Source of the DNA: Mycolicibacterium anyangense | GTDB taxonomy: Bacteria; Actinomycetota; Actinomycetes; Mycobacteriales; Mycobacteriaceae | DNA: 64,000 nucleotides | Direction of reading: 5' to 3' | Assembly (NCBI RefSeq): GCF_010731855.1 | Contig: NZ_AP022620.1 | Span: forward strand, 1,612,001 to 1,676,000 | Part shown: positions 51,513-60,122 of the stretch, one piece after another | How positions within the stretch are numbered: position 1 is the first letter of the stretch | How the letters are laid out: each line of letters opens with the position of its first letter | The notes under the pieces: model-generated | What the model was told of the DNA's origin: nothing | What the model saw: only the letters and a program-made list of their open reading frames with translations | Database searches by the model: none | Made by a program: the position numbers and the translations under genes

Positions 51513-52757
51513 ATGGGGGCTTCGAGATTCACCAGCCGAGCCGGAGGTCTGGCCGTGGGCCTCGGGGTGGGTGCCGCGATCCTCATCGGGGCCGGCTGTG
51601 CGTCGGCCTCCCCCGGCAGCGATTCCGGAGCGGGCCCGCCGGCCGCACACTCGACACCGGCCGCCGGACATTCGGCCCGCCAGGCTCCCAGACCACAACC
51701 GGCGGCAGCCACCCGCACCCGCACCACCGTCGTACGCCCCGCCGCCGCCACGGTGGCTGGTTCGCGCCGCGCCCACACCGCCGCCACGCCCAGCGCGCCG
51801 AACCCGGTGTCGGTCGACGTTCCCGCTATGCCGGTGGAGAGCGGCGCATCGTTCACCGTCTCCCGGGATGCGATCGCACAGGTCGCCGCCGGCTACGTCG
51901 CCGGCGGCGACCCCGCCGACAGTGCGCGGTTCTTCTTCGGCGATCTCGCCGTGGCCAGTCTCGAGCAGCTTGCCGACCCCGCCGTCACACCGGATCAGAC
52001 CCGCCAGCTGCTGGGTAACCTCGCCGTCTCGGGGTACTTCGGTGGAATCTGGTTGCGCGACAACCTCCGTGACACCGCAACTGCGGCGCCCGCGGTGGTG
52101 ACCGCGGTAACCAAGCCGGTGATCGATCTGTCGCCGTCGGCGATCGCACTTCACGTGTTCGACGGGTTGGCGGCCGGGTTTGTCGGCGCCGCGCAGAGCA
52201 GCCCGTGGATCGTCAATCTCGTTGCGCACGTGTCGGTGCCGGCGCTGCTGGCGCTCTACGGCTACAACAAGGGCTATCTCGAGGTGGTGCTGGACAGTCC
52301 GCCGCCGGGGGTGGCCTCGATGGCGGACACCCTGACCTGCACGGGCTTCTTGGCCTGCCACTCCAGCGCCTTCCCGCTGGAGCTGGCCACCCGGTACGAC
52401 AGCGCGCTGAGTCAGCTCGACCAGCCGACCACACTGGGCTGGGCCGAGATGGCGGTATGGAGCACGGTACTCGAAAGCGCCACCGGCGCTGGACGATTCG
52501 TGTGGCAGGCCATCGTGTCCGCCGGCGGACTGTCACCGCGGTCCTACGCCGCCCTGGTCGACCTGAGTTCGGCATACCTGATGGTCAGCAAGGCCGCAGT
52601 GCTGTCGAGCATGATCGCCGCGGCCGACGGCGACGCCGCGACAGGCAGCACCTCGCTGCGCCTGCAGGCCGGCCTGTGGATGTGGTCGGGAAGCTACTTC
52701 GCCAGCCTGGCTTCCAGCGCTGGGCCCGGTACCGTACCGAGTGTCACCGTCACCTAG
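51513..52757 (+). CDS. Secreted hypothetical protein with low-complexity N-terminal region
   Basis: Exported protein of 414 residues. A signal-like hydrophobic segment (G-L-A-V-G-L-G-V-G-A-A-I-L) is followed by an Ala/Pro/Arg/Thr-rich stretch to about residue 95. An uncharacterised mostly helical domain with two Cys (L-T-C-T, L-A-C-H) follows. The first 23 residues are closely similar to those of the GH16 protein at 54356-55768, so they share an export segment. The ATG at 51513 has a GGAA ribosome-binding site. I do not recognise the main domain. Confidence 0.8.
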   Translation: MGASRFTSRAGGLAVGLGVGAAILIGAGCASASPGSDSGAGPPAAHSTPAAGHSARQAPRPQPAAATRTRTTVVRPAAATVAGSRRAHTAATPSAPNPVSVDVPAMPVESGASFTVSRDAIAQVAAGYVAGGDPADSARFFFGDLAVASLEQLADPAVTPDQTRQLLGNLAVSGYFGGIWLRDNLRDTATAAPAVVTAVTKPVIDLSPSAIALHVFDGLAAGFVGAAQSSPWIVNLVAHVSVPALLALYGYNKGYLEVVLDSPPPGVASMADTLTCTGFLACHSSAFPLELATRYDSALSQLDQPTTLGWAEMAVWSTVLESATGAGRFVWQAIVSAGGLSPRSYAALVDLSSAYLMVSKAAVLSSMIAAADGDAATGSTSLRLQAGLWMWSGSYFASLASSAGPGTVPSVTVT

Positions 52758-52768
52758 TGGAGGCCGAA

Positions 52769-53224
52769 GTGAAACGTCTCGTTGCCGCATCTCTGCTCCC
52801 GCTCGCCATGACCGCCGCGGGCTGCGCGCAGAACGAGAAGTCCCCTGCAGTCAGCTCGACCGGCTCGGCCACAGCGACACACACGCACAGCACCGAAGCG
52901 CAGGCCGGCGGCCAAACACATTGCACGAAAGGGCAATTGGCTGACGCGGCGGCATCGGCGGCACGGTCTATGGGCAAGGACAACGTCTACAGCATCGATG
53001 ATCTGCAGTGCGCCGACGGCTGGGCGGTGACCAGCGGGCTGCTGGCCAGCACGCAGAACCCGCACCAGGGTGCACCGACATCGTTCGTGTTCCGCGCCCA
53101 GGGCCAGTTCTGGGTGGTTCAGGACAAGGCCAAGGTGTGCGGCACGAATCCGACGGCCACCACCGCCCCGGCCGACGCCACAATCCCGGCGACGTTGTTC
53201 GTCGCCGGCTGCGCGGCCGGCTGA
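52769..53224 (+). CDS. Small lipoprotein
   Basis: Lipoprotein of 151 residues. The signal V-K-R-L-V-A-A-S-L-L-P-L-A-M ends in T-A-A-G-C, giving Cys at about position 21. The mature protein starts with a Ser/Thr/His-rich linker and contains further Cys residues (T-H-C-T, L-Q-C-A, K-V-C-G, A-G-C), likely two disulphides, around a compact domain with F-V-F-R-A-Q-G-Q-F-W. The GTG start has GGAGG 5 bases upstream. It follows the preceding secreted-protein gene by 11 bases and ends one base before the convergent desaturase gene. Function unknown. Confidence 0.83.
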   Translation: MKRLVAASLLPLAMTAAGCAQNEKSPAVSSTGSATATHTHSTEAQAGGQTHCTKGQLADAAASAARSMGKDNVYSIDDLQCADGWAVTSGLLASTQNPHQGAPTSFVFRAQGQFWVVQDKAKVCGTNPTATTAPADATIPATLFVAGCAAG

Positions 53225-53225
53225 G

Positions 53226-54194
53226 CTAGGAGGCCGGCTGCTCGGATTTCTGGGCCTTCCGGGCCAGAAGACGGTCCCGCTGCTCTTCGAATTTCCGGAC
53301 CTGGCCTTCGAACGTGCTCAGATAGTTCGCCAATTGTTCACGCCGCTGTTCGCCCGCGGGAGTGAAGTCGGAACGCTCGAAGAGCTGCCACTTGCGCACC
53401 GTCGGTAGGAGTACCTCGTCGAGATGCTGGCGCGGGTCGTAGATGCCGTGCTTGGCCATCAGTACGCCGTTGCGGCGGAAGTTGGGCATGCCCTGGCCGG
53501 GCATGCGGAAGTTCTCCACCACGGCGGCGATGGCGTTCAGCGCCTGATCGGGCGCCAGATCCAATGCGGCGCCGCACATGTCGCGGTAGAAGATCATGTG
53601 GAGGTTCTCGTCAGCGGCAATGCGCTGCAGCAGGCGGTCGGCGACGGGGTCGTCACAGACCTTGCCGGTGTTGCGGTGGCTGACGCGAGTTGCCAATTCC
53701 TGGAACGACACATAGGCGATCGACAGCAGGAAGTCCGTCTTGTGGCGGGCTTCCTCCTCGGCGGTGGGCCCGAATCCGTTGGTGACATGTTCCATCCGGG
53801 CTCGCTCCAGTGCTACCGGATCCACTCCGCGCCCGACCACCAGGTAGTCACGAATTGCGATGCTGTGTCGGCCTTCTTCCGCAGTCCAGCGGCCCACCCA
53901 GGTGGCCCAGGCTCCGTCGAGGGAGAAGTTGCCCGCGGCCTGCCGATGATAGGACGGCAGATTGTCCTCGGTGAGCAGGTTGGTGATCATCGCCGCCTGA
54001 GCCACATCGCCGAGCCGCGACTGCCCGGGAACCCAATCGTCACCGCCCGTCGCCGCGAAGTTCCGCCCTCGCTCCCAGGGCACATAGTCATGTGGGTGCC
54101 AGTCGACCGCCGCCGACAGGTGACGGTTGAGGTACGCCTCGGCCGTGGGTTCGAGCTCGGACAGTAAGACATCATCCGTTAACTGGGCGACCAT
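53226..54194 (-). CDS. Acyl-ACP desaturase, DesA family
   Basis: Soluble di-iron acyl desaturase of 322 residues. The two iron-binding E-x-x-H motifs are T-A-E-E-G-R-H near residue 107 and A-D-E-N-L-H near 194, and the Y-V-S-F-Q-E-L-A-T block lies between them. The layout closely follows mycobacterial DesA1 (Rv0824c, about 338 residues), with a shorter C-terminus. DesA1 introduces double bonds during mycolic acid precursor synthesis; this copy may be a paralogue. The ATG at 54194 begins M-V-A-Q-L-T-D, similar to DesA1. Confidence 0.92.
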   Translation of the reverse strand: MVAQLTDDVLLSELEPTAEAYLNRHLSAAVDWHPHDYVPWERGRNFAATGGDDWVPGQSRLGDVAQAAMITNLLTEDNLPSYHRQAAGNFSLDGAWATWVGRWTAEEGRHSIAIRDYLVVGRGVDPVALERARMEHVTNGFGPTAEEEARHKTDFLLSIAYVSFQELATRVSHRNTGKVCDDPVADRLLQRIAADENLHMIFYRDMCGAALDLAPDQALNAIAAVVENFRMPGQGMPNFRRNGVLMAKHGIYDPRQHLDEVLLPTVRKWQLFERSDFTPAGEQRREQLANYLSTFEGQVRKFEEQRDRLLARKAQKSEQPAS

Positions 54195-54355
54195 CGCACC
54201 TCACCCGCATCGAGCAGCAGGGGCAGGACGGCCCGCGCGGCATGGAAGATCCGCGCAGCCGAGGACCAGTTAGAACTCCACCACCGTATCAGGTCCCTAG
54301 GCGTTTACCGGCCGCACAACACTTTGCCACTCGATGTGATCGCGAGATCGCGGGG

Positions 54356-55768
54356 TCAGGAGGCCGGATTCCACTGCACCCAGTCCACCAACATGGTGGC
54401 CGGGAACTGGGTGGAGCTGTCCGGCGGCCCGGCCCACGGTCCACCGACGGCAAGATTGAGGATCGCGTAGAACGGCTTGTTGACTACCCATTGCGCGTTC
54501 GCCGGCAGCATGTCGGGGGTGAAGGTTCCCCACACGGTGTTGTCGACGCCGACGGTGATCGAGTTTTCGGCCCGGGTCAGCCAGTAATTGTGGAAGTCGG
54601 TGCTCAGATCGGGTCCGGTACCGGTGATCTGGGATTGCAGGTAGTCCCAGACACCGGTGATCGGCCCGTGGATCGCCGAATAGTGGGTCTGCGCGTTGTT
54701 GACCATCTCGACGATGTTGATCTCACCGGCGCCGGGCCACGGGTTGGTGCTCTCGTCGGCGCCGACCATCCAGAAGGCTGGCCAAAGTCCCTGTCCTGAC
54801 GGCATTTTGATGCGCGCGGTCAGGGTGCCGTAACCGAAGCTGGCCAGATCGCTGGTCTGGACGCGCCCGGAGGTGTAGCCGGTGTCGGTCTTGATGGCCT
54901 GGATCGCGAGATGGCCCTGGCCGTCCAGGACGGCGTTGGCTGCTTGATAGTCCTCGACGCCGATGTCCCACCCGGTGCCTTGGATCGTCGACCACTTGGT
55001 GGGATCGGGTGGGGCACCAGCCGGTCCGTCGAAGCCGTCGTAATAGCTTGTCGGGGTGGTCGCGCCGATGGTGACCGGAACCGCGGTCACCACGGTGTCG
55101 GATCGGCTGATGCCGGCGGCCTGGGCCAGCGAGTGCAGGATGGCCTGGATCGCACCGGCCAGTCCGGTGAGTCGGTAGGCGCTGCCGTTGTCGACGGTGA
55201 CGGTGAAGGTGTCGGTTCCGCCAGCCTGGGCCAAAGTCGCTGTGGGAGTGTAGGTGTAGGTGCCGTCGGCGTGGAGGTCGACGGCACCGCGGGTTGGCGC
55301 GATGGTCAGTGAGTAGGTCAGGACGGCGTTGTTGGGCGTCGTGGCCCGCAGGTCACCGGTGACCACACCGGTGGCCGATTGCCCCGGGTTCTGCACCGGG
55401 TTCACCGCGGGAGTCTCGTTGAAGAAGGTGTAGCGGACGATGTCCTCGAACGAGGGTGCACTGGTCTGGGCGGCGACAGCGCGCGGCACTGTTCGGGCGG
55501 GAACCGACTGGGCGCGCGCACTGGCGGACCGAACGGAGGCCGGCAGGGTGCGTGCGGTAGCACTGGCAGCAGCCGTGCTGCTGGCGGCGACCGGCCGCTT
55601 CTGCGGTCCGCGGGGCGAGGCAGACCCCACCGAGCGGCTGGTGGCCGACGGGCTCGTATCACCGGACGCGTCGGCCGAGGCGATCGCCGACCCGGACGCC
55701 ACCGCCGTGCCGACACCGAGCGCAACAGCCAGCATTCCCACTCGCCCGACCCATCGCGAAGCCCCCAC
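54356..55768 (-). CDS. Secreted GH16-family protein with bacterial Ig-like N-domain
   Basis: Secreted protein of 470 residues: a signal-like segment (residues 1-30), an Ala/Ser/Arg-rich linker to about 95, then a cadherin/VCBS-like repeat (D-G-T-Y-T-Y-T-P near 170). The C-terminal glycoside hydrolase 16 domain covers about 250-470. In GH16 the active-site core is E-x-D-x-x-E; here it reads G-E-I-N-I-V-E-M with Glu349, Asn351 and Glu354, so the central Asp is replaced. Both catalytic Glu residues remain. The domain resembles 1,3-beta-glucanase-type GH16. The start is GTG. Confidence 0.88.
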   Translation of the reverse strand: MGASRWVGRVGMLAVALGVGTAVASGSAIASADASGDTSPSATSRSVGSASPRGPQKRPVAASSTAAASATARTLPASVRSASARAQSVPARTVPRAVAAQTSAPSFEDIVRYTFFNETPAVNPVQNPGQSATGVVTGDLRATTPNNAVLTYSLTIAPTRGAVDLHADGTYTYTPTATLAQAGGTDTFTVTVDNGSAYRLTGLAGAIQAILHSLAQAAGISRSDTVVTAVPVTIGATTPTSYYDGFDGPAGAPPDPTKWSTIQGTGWDIGVEDYQAANAVLDGQGHLAIQAIKTDTGYTSGRVQTSDLASFGYGTLTARIKMPSGQGLWPAFWMVGADESTNPWPGAGEINIVEMVNNAQTHYSAIHGPITGVWDYLQSQITGTGPDLSTDFHNYWLTRAENSITVGVDNTVWGTFTPDMLPANAQWVVNKPFYAILNLAVGGPWAGPPDSSTQFPATMLVDWVQWNPAS

Positions 55769-55878
55769 GACTGCACCCCCTCAGCCAGCCCGTCGACCCC
55801 CAAGACTACGAGAAACACACGGTAGCCGCGCTGTGGCAGCACTGTCTGGCAGTTGCCCGAGACCGTAGGCTGAACACG

Positions 55879-56919
55879 ATGTCCGACAGGCCGCAGATCC
55901 GCTTCCTGCCCGTCGACGGCCGACGGGTGGCCTTCGAGGTGCGCGGCAGTGGGCCGGCGCTGGTGGCGCCTGCCTGGTGGGTCAGCCATCTGGAACTGGA
56001 TTGGCAGGATCGCGCCGTGCGGCGGTTCTGGGAGACGGTCGCCGCCGGCCATACCCTGATCCGCTACGACCGCATCGGCGTCGGAATGTCGGATCGGGAC
56101 GTGCTCGACGATGATCTCACCCTTGACGGCGAGGTGGCCGTCCTGCGGGCGCTGATCGACGAACTGGGTGGCGAACGGGTGTCGCTGCTTGGTGGATCTT
56201 CAGGCAGCTGCACCGCGGTGGCCTTCGCCGCGACCCACCCGGAGCGGGTGGACCGCCTGGTGCTCTACGGCTCCTACCCCGAAGGCGGGCAGCTGACGCC
56301 GCCCGGCGTCGACCAGGCGATCATCGGTGCAGTGCGGGCACACTGGGGTTTGGGGTCGCGGATGCTCAGCGATCTGTTCCTCGACGGCGGCAGCGCTGCC
56401 GAACATGAGCGGTTCGCTCGCCTGCAGCGTGACTCGGCCAGCGCGCAGACCGCGGCTGCACTACTGGCCATGGTGTATCGCCTTGACGTCCGCGACTACC
56501 TGCCTCGGATCCAATCCCCCACCGTGGTCGTGCACCGCCGCGACGACCGCGCGGTGCCCTACCGGCTGGGCCGGGAAGTCGCCGCGACGATCGCCGCTGC
56601 GACATTTGTTCCTTTGCAAGGTAGTTCGCACTTTCCATGGCATGGCGACGTGGATTCGGTTGCGCGCGTGTGCCGCCAGGCCCTGACCGCTGAGCAGCTG
56701 CCGCCGACTCCCTCCCCGGGGAACTCGATGCTGTTGTCGGACCGGGAGCGGGAGGTGCTGGCCTGCATCGCCCGCGGGCTGGCTGATCGGGAGATCGCCC
56801 AGCAGCTGGTGCTGAGCCCGCACACCGTGCACCGCCACGTGGCCAACATCCGGCGCAAGCTCGGCCGGACGTCGCGCACCGCAGCGGTGGCCGAAGCCGC
56901 TCGGCTGGGGCTGATCTGA
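55879..56919 (+). CDS. Alpha/beta hydrolase fused to a LuxR-type DNA-binding domain
   Basis: Protein of 346 residues. Residues 1-270 form an alpha/beta-hydrolase domain: oxyanion/strand segments L-I-R-Y-D-R-I-G-V-G near 60 and the nucleophile elbow G-G-S-S-G with Ser107. Late Asp and His occur in H-R-R-D-D-R and S-S-H-F-P. Residues 284-346 are a LuxR/GerE helix-turn-helix (L-S-D-R-E-R-E-V-L, then P-H-T-V-H-R-H-V). It may be a regulator that senses a hydrolysable ligand. It is divergent from the GH16 gene with about 110 bases between. Confidence 0.9.
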   Translation: MSDRPQIRFLPVDGRRVAFEVRGSGPALVAPAWWVSHLELDWQDRAVRRFWETVAAGHTLIRYDRIGVGMSDRDVLDDDLTLDGEVAVLRALIDELGGERVSLLGGSSGSCTAVAFAATHPERVDRLVLYGSYPEGGQLTPPGVDQAIIGAVRAHWGLGSRMLSDLFLDGGSAAEHERFARLQRDSASAQTAAALLAMVYRLDVRDYLPRIQSPTVVVHRRDDRAVPYRLGREVAATIAAATFVPLQGSSHFPWHGDVDSVARVCRQALTAEQLPPTPSPGNSMLLSDREREVLACIARGLADREIAQQLVLSPHTVHRHVANIRRKLGRTSRTAAVAEAARLGLI

Positions 56920-56999
56920 GATAGCCGGAACCGGCCATCGCCGCACGATGGCCGTATCGAGGGATGCGGCCGGGTGCGGGTGATTCGTAGATTCCGGGC

Positions 57000-57662
57000 A
57001 TGACCGAGATCGCGCATACCACGGCCGCGTCCTCCCCCTGGTTGCGGGTGATGGCGGTGCTCTATGACCCGTTTCTGTGGCTCGGCGAGGCCGTCGGAAT
57101 GCGCAGTCACCGCCGCAGGCTGGTGGGCCAGGCCTCTGGCCGGGTCCTGGAGATCGGCGCCGGTACCGGGCTCAACGTGCCGCACTATCCGAGGGCCATC
57201 GATGCGCTGCTGGTCGCCGAGCCCGAACCCGGTATGCGCCGCAAGCTCGAGCGCCGGCTGGCCCGTCACGACCGCCAGGCCCGGGTTCTCGACGCTCCGG
57301 CCGAGCGTCTTCCGCTGCCCGACGCCTCGGTGGACACCGTGGTCAGCACCCTGGTGTTGTGCACGGTCGCTGACCCTACGGCGGCCCTGCGGGAGATCGC
57401 GCGGGTGCTACGTCCGGGCGGTCGGGTGCTGTTCATCGAACACATCAGGGCGCGGTCGCCGTTCCTGGCGGCGTGCCAAGACGCGCTGCTGCGGCCCTGG
57501 CGCGCCTTCGGCGGCGGCTGTGAATGCAACCGTCCGACCATCGAACTGATGCGATCACAGGGCTTCTCGGTGGAGGCGCAGGACGGCGTGTGGCGCGGGA
57601 TGCCGGTGATCGTGCACCCACTGGCGGTGGGTCGGGCGAGAAAGTTAGCCGCGCATGGCTGA
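57000..57662 (+). CDS. Class I SAM-dependent methyltransferase
   Basis: Methyltransferase of 220 residues of the Methyltransf_11 type. The SAM motif I is V-L-E-I-G-A-G-T-G-L-N near residue 51, followed by an acidic residue after the second strand (V-A-E-P-E-P). A conserved L-V-L-C-T-V-A-D block near 118 and F-I-E-H-I-R near 145 complete the fold. The pattern resembles ubiquinone/menaquinone-type or phospholipid methyltransferases, but no substrate can be named. The end overlaps a short PGRS-like frame. Confidence 0.88.
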   Translation: MTEIAHTTAASSPWLRVMAVLYDPFLWLGEAVGMRSHRRRLVGQASGRVLEIGAGTGLNVPHYPRAIDALLVAEPEPGMRRKLERRLARHDRQARVLDAPAERLPLPDASVDTVVSTLVLCTVADPTAALREIARVLRPGGRVLFIEHIRARSPFLAACQDALLRPWRAFGGGCECNRPTIELMRSQGFSVEAQDGVWRGMPVIVHPLAVGRARKLAAHG

Positions 57663-57864
57663 ACACCGCGCCCGCCCATCCGCCTCGGAGGATGCCGCGC
57701 CCACGTTCTCGTTCGTCCTCGTGGGTGATGGCACCGCCGAGCGCCCCGACGCGGGCCTGCTGATCGGCAATGGCCACAGCCCGGATCGCACGACCTGCGG
57801 CACCCGGTGCCGCGGCGGCTTCGGCGGCCGGGGTGGTGGCTTGCAGCCGAGCCCGGTCAGCTAG
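57655..57864 (+). pseudogene. PGRS-like gene fragment
   Basis: A 69-codon frame starts at the ATG 57655, inside the last codons of the methyltransferase gene. It contains P-D-A-G-L-L-I-G-N-G and then G-G-F-G-G-R-G-G-G before a stop. This resembles the opening of the Gly-rich (PGRS-type) repeats of mycobacterial proteins, which normally continue for hundreds of residues. It is either a truncated remnant or a short orphan. Confidence 0.4.
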
Positions 57865-58155
57865 TCAGTCCGCGATCGCGTCGAGGCGTTCCTGGACCCG
57901 AGCCAGGGCCTCGTCGAACACCTCGACCTTTTCACCGCGCTTCTCGTTGGCCGGCTGTGCGGCGCCGCGGGCGCCTTCGGCCTCGACCCGGGCCGCGCCC
58001 TGCCGCCGCAGCTGGCTGAAGTTCTTGTCACGTGCGCGCCGGAGCTGACCCTGCAGGTCCTTGAGCGCCGCGGCATCCATCCGCTCCAAAGCGGCGGGAT
58101 GCGACTGGTCGATCAGCGAGTTTTCCTGCGCGGTCAGGTTCACGTGTGTGCTCAC
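57865..58155 (-). CDS. Small charged helical protein
   Basis: Protein of 96 residues, hydrophilic, almost entirely helical and rich in Arg, Glu, Ala and Gln (L-K-D-L-Q-G-Q-L-R-R-A-R-D-K near residues 31-44). It is likely to form a coiled coil. No signal peptide, membrane helix or known catalytic motif. The start is GTG. I recall similar conserved actinobacterial hypotheticals but cannot assign a role. It is convergent with the PGRS-like fragment. Confidence 0.75.
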   Translation of the reverse strand: MSTHVNLTAQENSLIDQSHPAALERMDAAALKDLQGQLRRARDKNFSQLRRQGAARVEAEGARGAAQPANEKRGEKVEVFDEALARVQERLDAIAD

Positions 58156-58200
58156 CGTTGATTTATAGCGTGCGGCCTCAGCGTCCGGATTTCAGGGCCG

Positions 58201-58416
58201 CTATGACGATGGGCAGATCCAGGGAAGGTCCGTCTGCAGGGCCGAGTTCTCCATCGCCGTGGCCAGGTCGGCGGCGCGTTCGTCGGCGTAACGACGGACG
58301 TGGTGATGGGTGGCGATCAGGAATCGATCAGCCGCTACCCCGTCGAGAGAACGTGCCGCGACGGTCTCGGGACCCATGCCGGGAACCCATGGTGCGGTCC
58401 GCCGATTCGGTAACGG
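58201..58416 (-). pseudogene. 3' remnant of a short-chain-dehydrogenase-like gene
   Basis: A minus-strand frame of about 71 codons between two stops reads G-M-G-P-E-T-V-A-A-R-S-L-D-G-V, then A-D-R-F-L-I-A-T-H-H. This is the C-terminal style of short-chain dehydrogenases (helix, then a D-R-F-x-x-x-T-H strand). The catalytic part and a start codon are missing. Upstream bases do not restore the rest in any frame that I can see. Confidence 0.5.
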
Positions 58417-58419
58417 TCA

Positions 58420-58805
58420 GCGGAATACGGCACTCGCGCAACCGCTTTCCGTGATCCTTTGGGCCGGAATGCTGCGGCGGCCGCAATCATCTCGACTCGG
58501 CTTGGGTGCCGGGGCGGTGGCCGATCACCCGCTTTCTTGAGTGCGCCACCATCCGCCCCAGCGCTCGCCGCCGCGTGCATACAGGAGGAAACCTTGAACG
58601 GCGAGCGACGCCTCACGGCGTCACCACAGAAGCTACGGCCGAGAGCTGTCGGAGCACTCGTGTCAGACCACCAAAGATCTGGCAGCGTTTGTCGTGCCAG
58701 CACAGTCATGAGAGCGCGGTGTGCTTTGGTACACGGCAGCGCGTCCGCCACGACTACGTCGACCAGCACTCCCCGGGCTGTGTAGTCAACCTCTCACGGC
58801 GGAGC
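58420..58805. other. Intergenic stretch with no recognisable gene
   Basis: About 390 bases. Frames exist on both strands (the longest about 110-165 codons) but their products are Arg/Ser/Ala-rich without family blocks. The stretch adjoins the dehydrogenase remnant and is best read as decayed sequence. Confidence 0.5.
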
Positions 58806-59546
58806 CTAGACGGCGCCCACCGCGAGGGAGTCGTCAGCGTTCACATCCATGATCAGCGCCCGATTGGCCTTCCTGGTCACGATCGACATCGTCACCAGAA
58901 AGGCGGAGTAGGCCGCCAGCGCCAGCCAGAAAACCAGGATTCCGTTCCACCCGAACGGACCGGAGAAGAAGAAATACGCCAGGATGTCCGGCACGAAGGC
59001 TAGCGCCACCCACAGGTTGAGGTAACCAACCCAGCGAGGCAGCCAATTGCTCCGGTCGGTCAGCACGCACACGCCGATGGCCACATTCTGGATGATGAAC
59101 GGCATGATCGGGGTGAAGAAGATCAGCCAGGTGAGGTCGTTGAGCATCATGATGGATTCGGGCGACCGTAGTTCGGGACGGAATGTCAAGACCGCAAACA
59201 GCATTGAGGCCAGCAGGTTGATGAGAATGGTGACCGATCCCGACCCTAGTTGAATCAAGGACAGCACCGGCAACCGACGTTCCATGCGCAGCATGTGCAC
59301 CGTGATGATGCCCACCATCGGCATGGCGAAGCACACACCGAGCGTTGCCATCACAAACCCGATCATGCGGCGCGTGCTGTCGGTGGAGTAGAACTCGACG
59401 ACCTGGTGAAGGGTGTTCGACGGCCCCAACGGCAGCGGGAGCAGACCGGCGATCAGCCATCCGGTGAGGGTGACGAGCAGAGCGGCGATGCCGCCCCACG
59501 AGCACAAGTTGAAGATGCGCAGCCTGATCTGGTCGTCAGCGGACAT
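58806..59546 (-). CDS. Uncharacterised multi-pass membrane protein
   Basis: Protein of 246 residues with about six to seven hydrophobic helices (G-G-I-A-A-L-L-V-T-L-T-G-W-L-I, M-I-G-F-V-M-A-T-L-G-V and others). Loops carry L-G-P-S-N-T-L-H near 40 and the pair P-R-W-V-G-Y-L-N near 170. I recall similar proteins in mycobacteria near steroid or lipid genes, without a function. A possible promoter lies in the AT-rich region upstream. Confidence 0.82.
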   Translation of the reverse strand: MSADDQIRLRIFNLCSWGGIAALLVTLTGWLIAGLLPLPLGPSNTLHQVVEFYSTDSTRRMIGFVMATLGVCFAMPMVGIITVHMLRMERRLPVLSLIQLGSGSVTILINLLASMLFAVLTFRPELRSPESIMMLNDLTWLIFFTPIMPFIIQNVAIGVCVLTDRSNWLPRWVGYLNLWVALAFVPDILAYFFFSGPFGWNGILVFWLALAAYSAFLVTMSIVTRKANRALIMDVNADDSLAVGAV

Positions 59547-59928
59547 CGGCGTCCTCCATGAGTAGGTTGGCCCGTCGGACGGGGCGCGGGAGCGACCCCA
59601 CAGGTCGCAATGTCGATAATTTAATCGCTATTAAAAGCTTCCGCAATGATTCAGGTGCGACGCCTATCGAAGACAACCCCAGTTGAGTCCCCGGTGCTCG
59701 TCGTCGAGCCGACGCGATCGCGGCAGACGTTTCCTCATTTTCACATCATCGATAAACACTATCGAAGTGGGATTGTCCTGACGTCACGGCCTCCGCTTCG
59801 CCGACGCCGTATCGCCAACGCACACACAGCGGGTTGGCCAGCGACTTTCGGCGTACGGTTGGCACACCCGCAGAGACTGGGACGCTCTCGGCTCACGAGC
59901 CGCGACTCCAGCGGTAGCCCAGAAAGAC
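59547..59928. other. AT-rich intergenic region with inverted repeats
   Basis: These 382 bases hold no convincing gene. Two dyads stand out: TTTAAT-CGCT-ATTAAA at 59620-59635 and TCGATA-AACAC-TATCGA at 59749-59765. The first lies about 75 bases upstream of the membrane-protein start and could be its operator or promoter. A 100-codon plus-strand frame (59646-59948) runs into the tRNA terminator and lacks family character. Confidence 0.5.
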
Positions 59929-59962
59929 AAAACCCCTTCCGACACTAGTCAGAAGGGGTTTT
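59929..59962 (-). terminator. Terminator of tRNA-Pro
   Basis: On the minus strand, AAAACCCCTTC pairs perfectly with GAAGGGGTTTT across a 12-base loop, and the stem ends in a run of T. It starts 7 bases after the tRNA 3' end. Confidence 0.9.
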
Positions 59963-59968
59963 CAAACG

Positions 59969-60042
<74 letters not shown>

Positions 60043-60122
60043 CGGCGCTGCCGGGATCGCCGGCAGCAGGACGAAAGACTACCCCAACCCCCACCCCAGA
60101 CCCGAATCCGGGCACCGATGTC

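Noticed and set aside
58459..58785. Possible small gene in the decayed region
   Set aside because: Composition is Ala/Ser/Arg-biased, without ribosome-binding site or family blocks.
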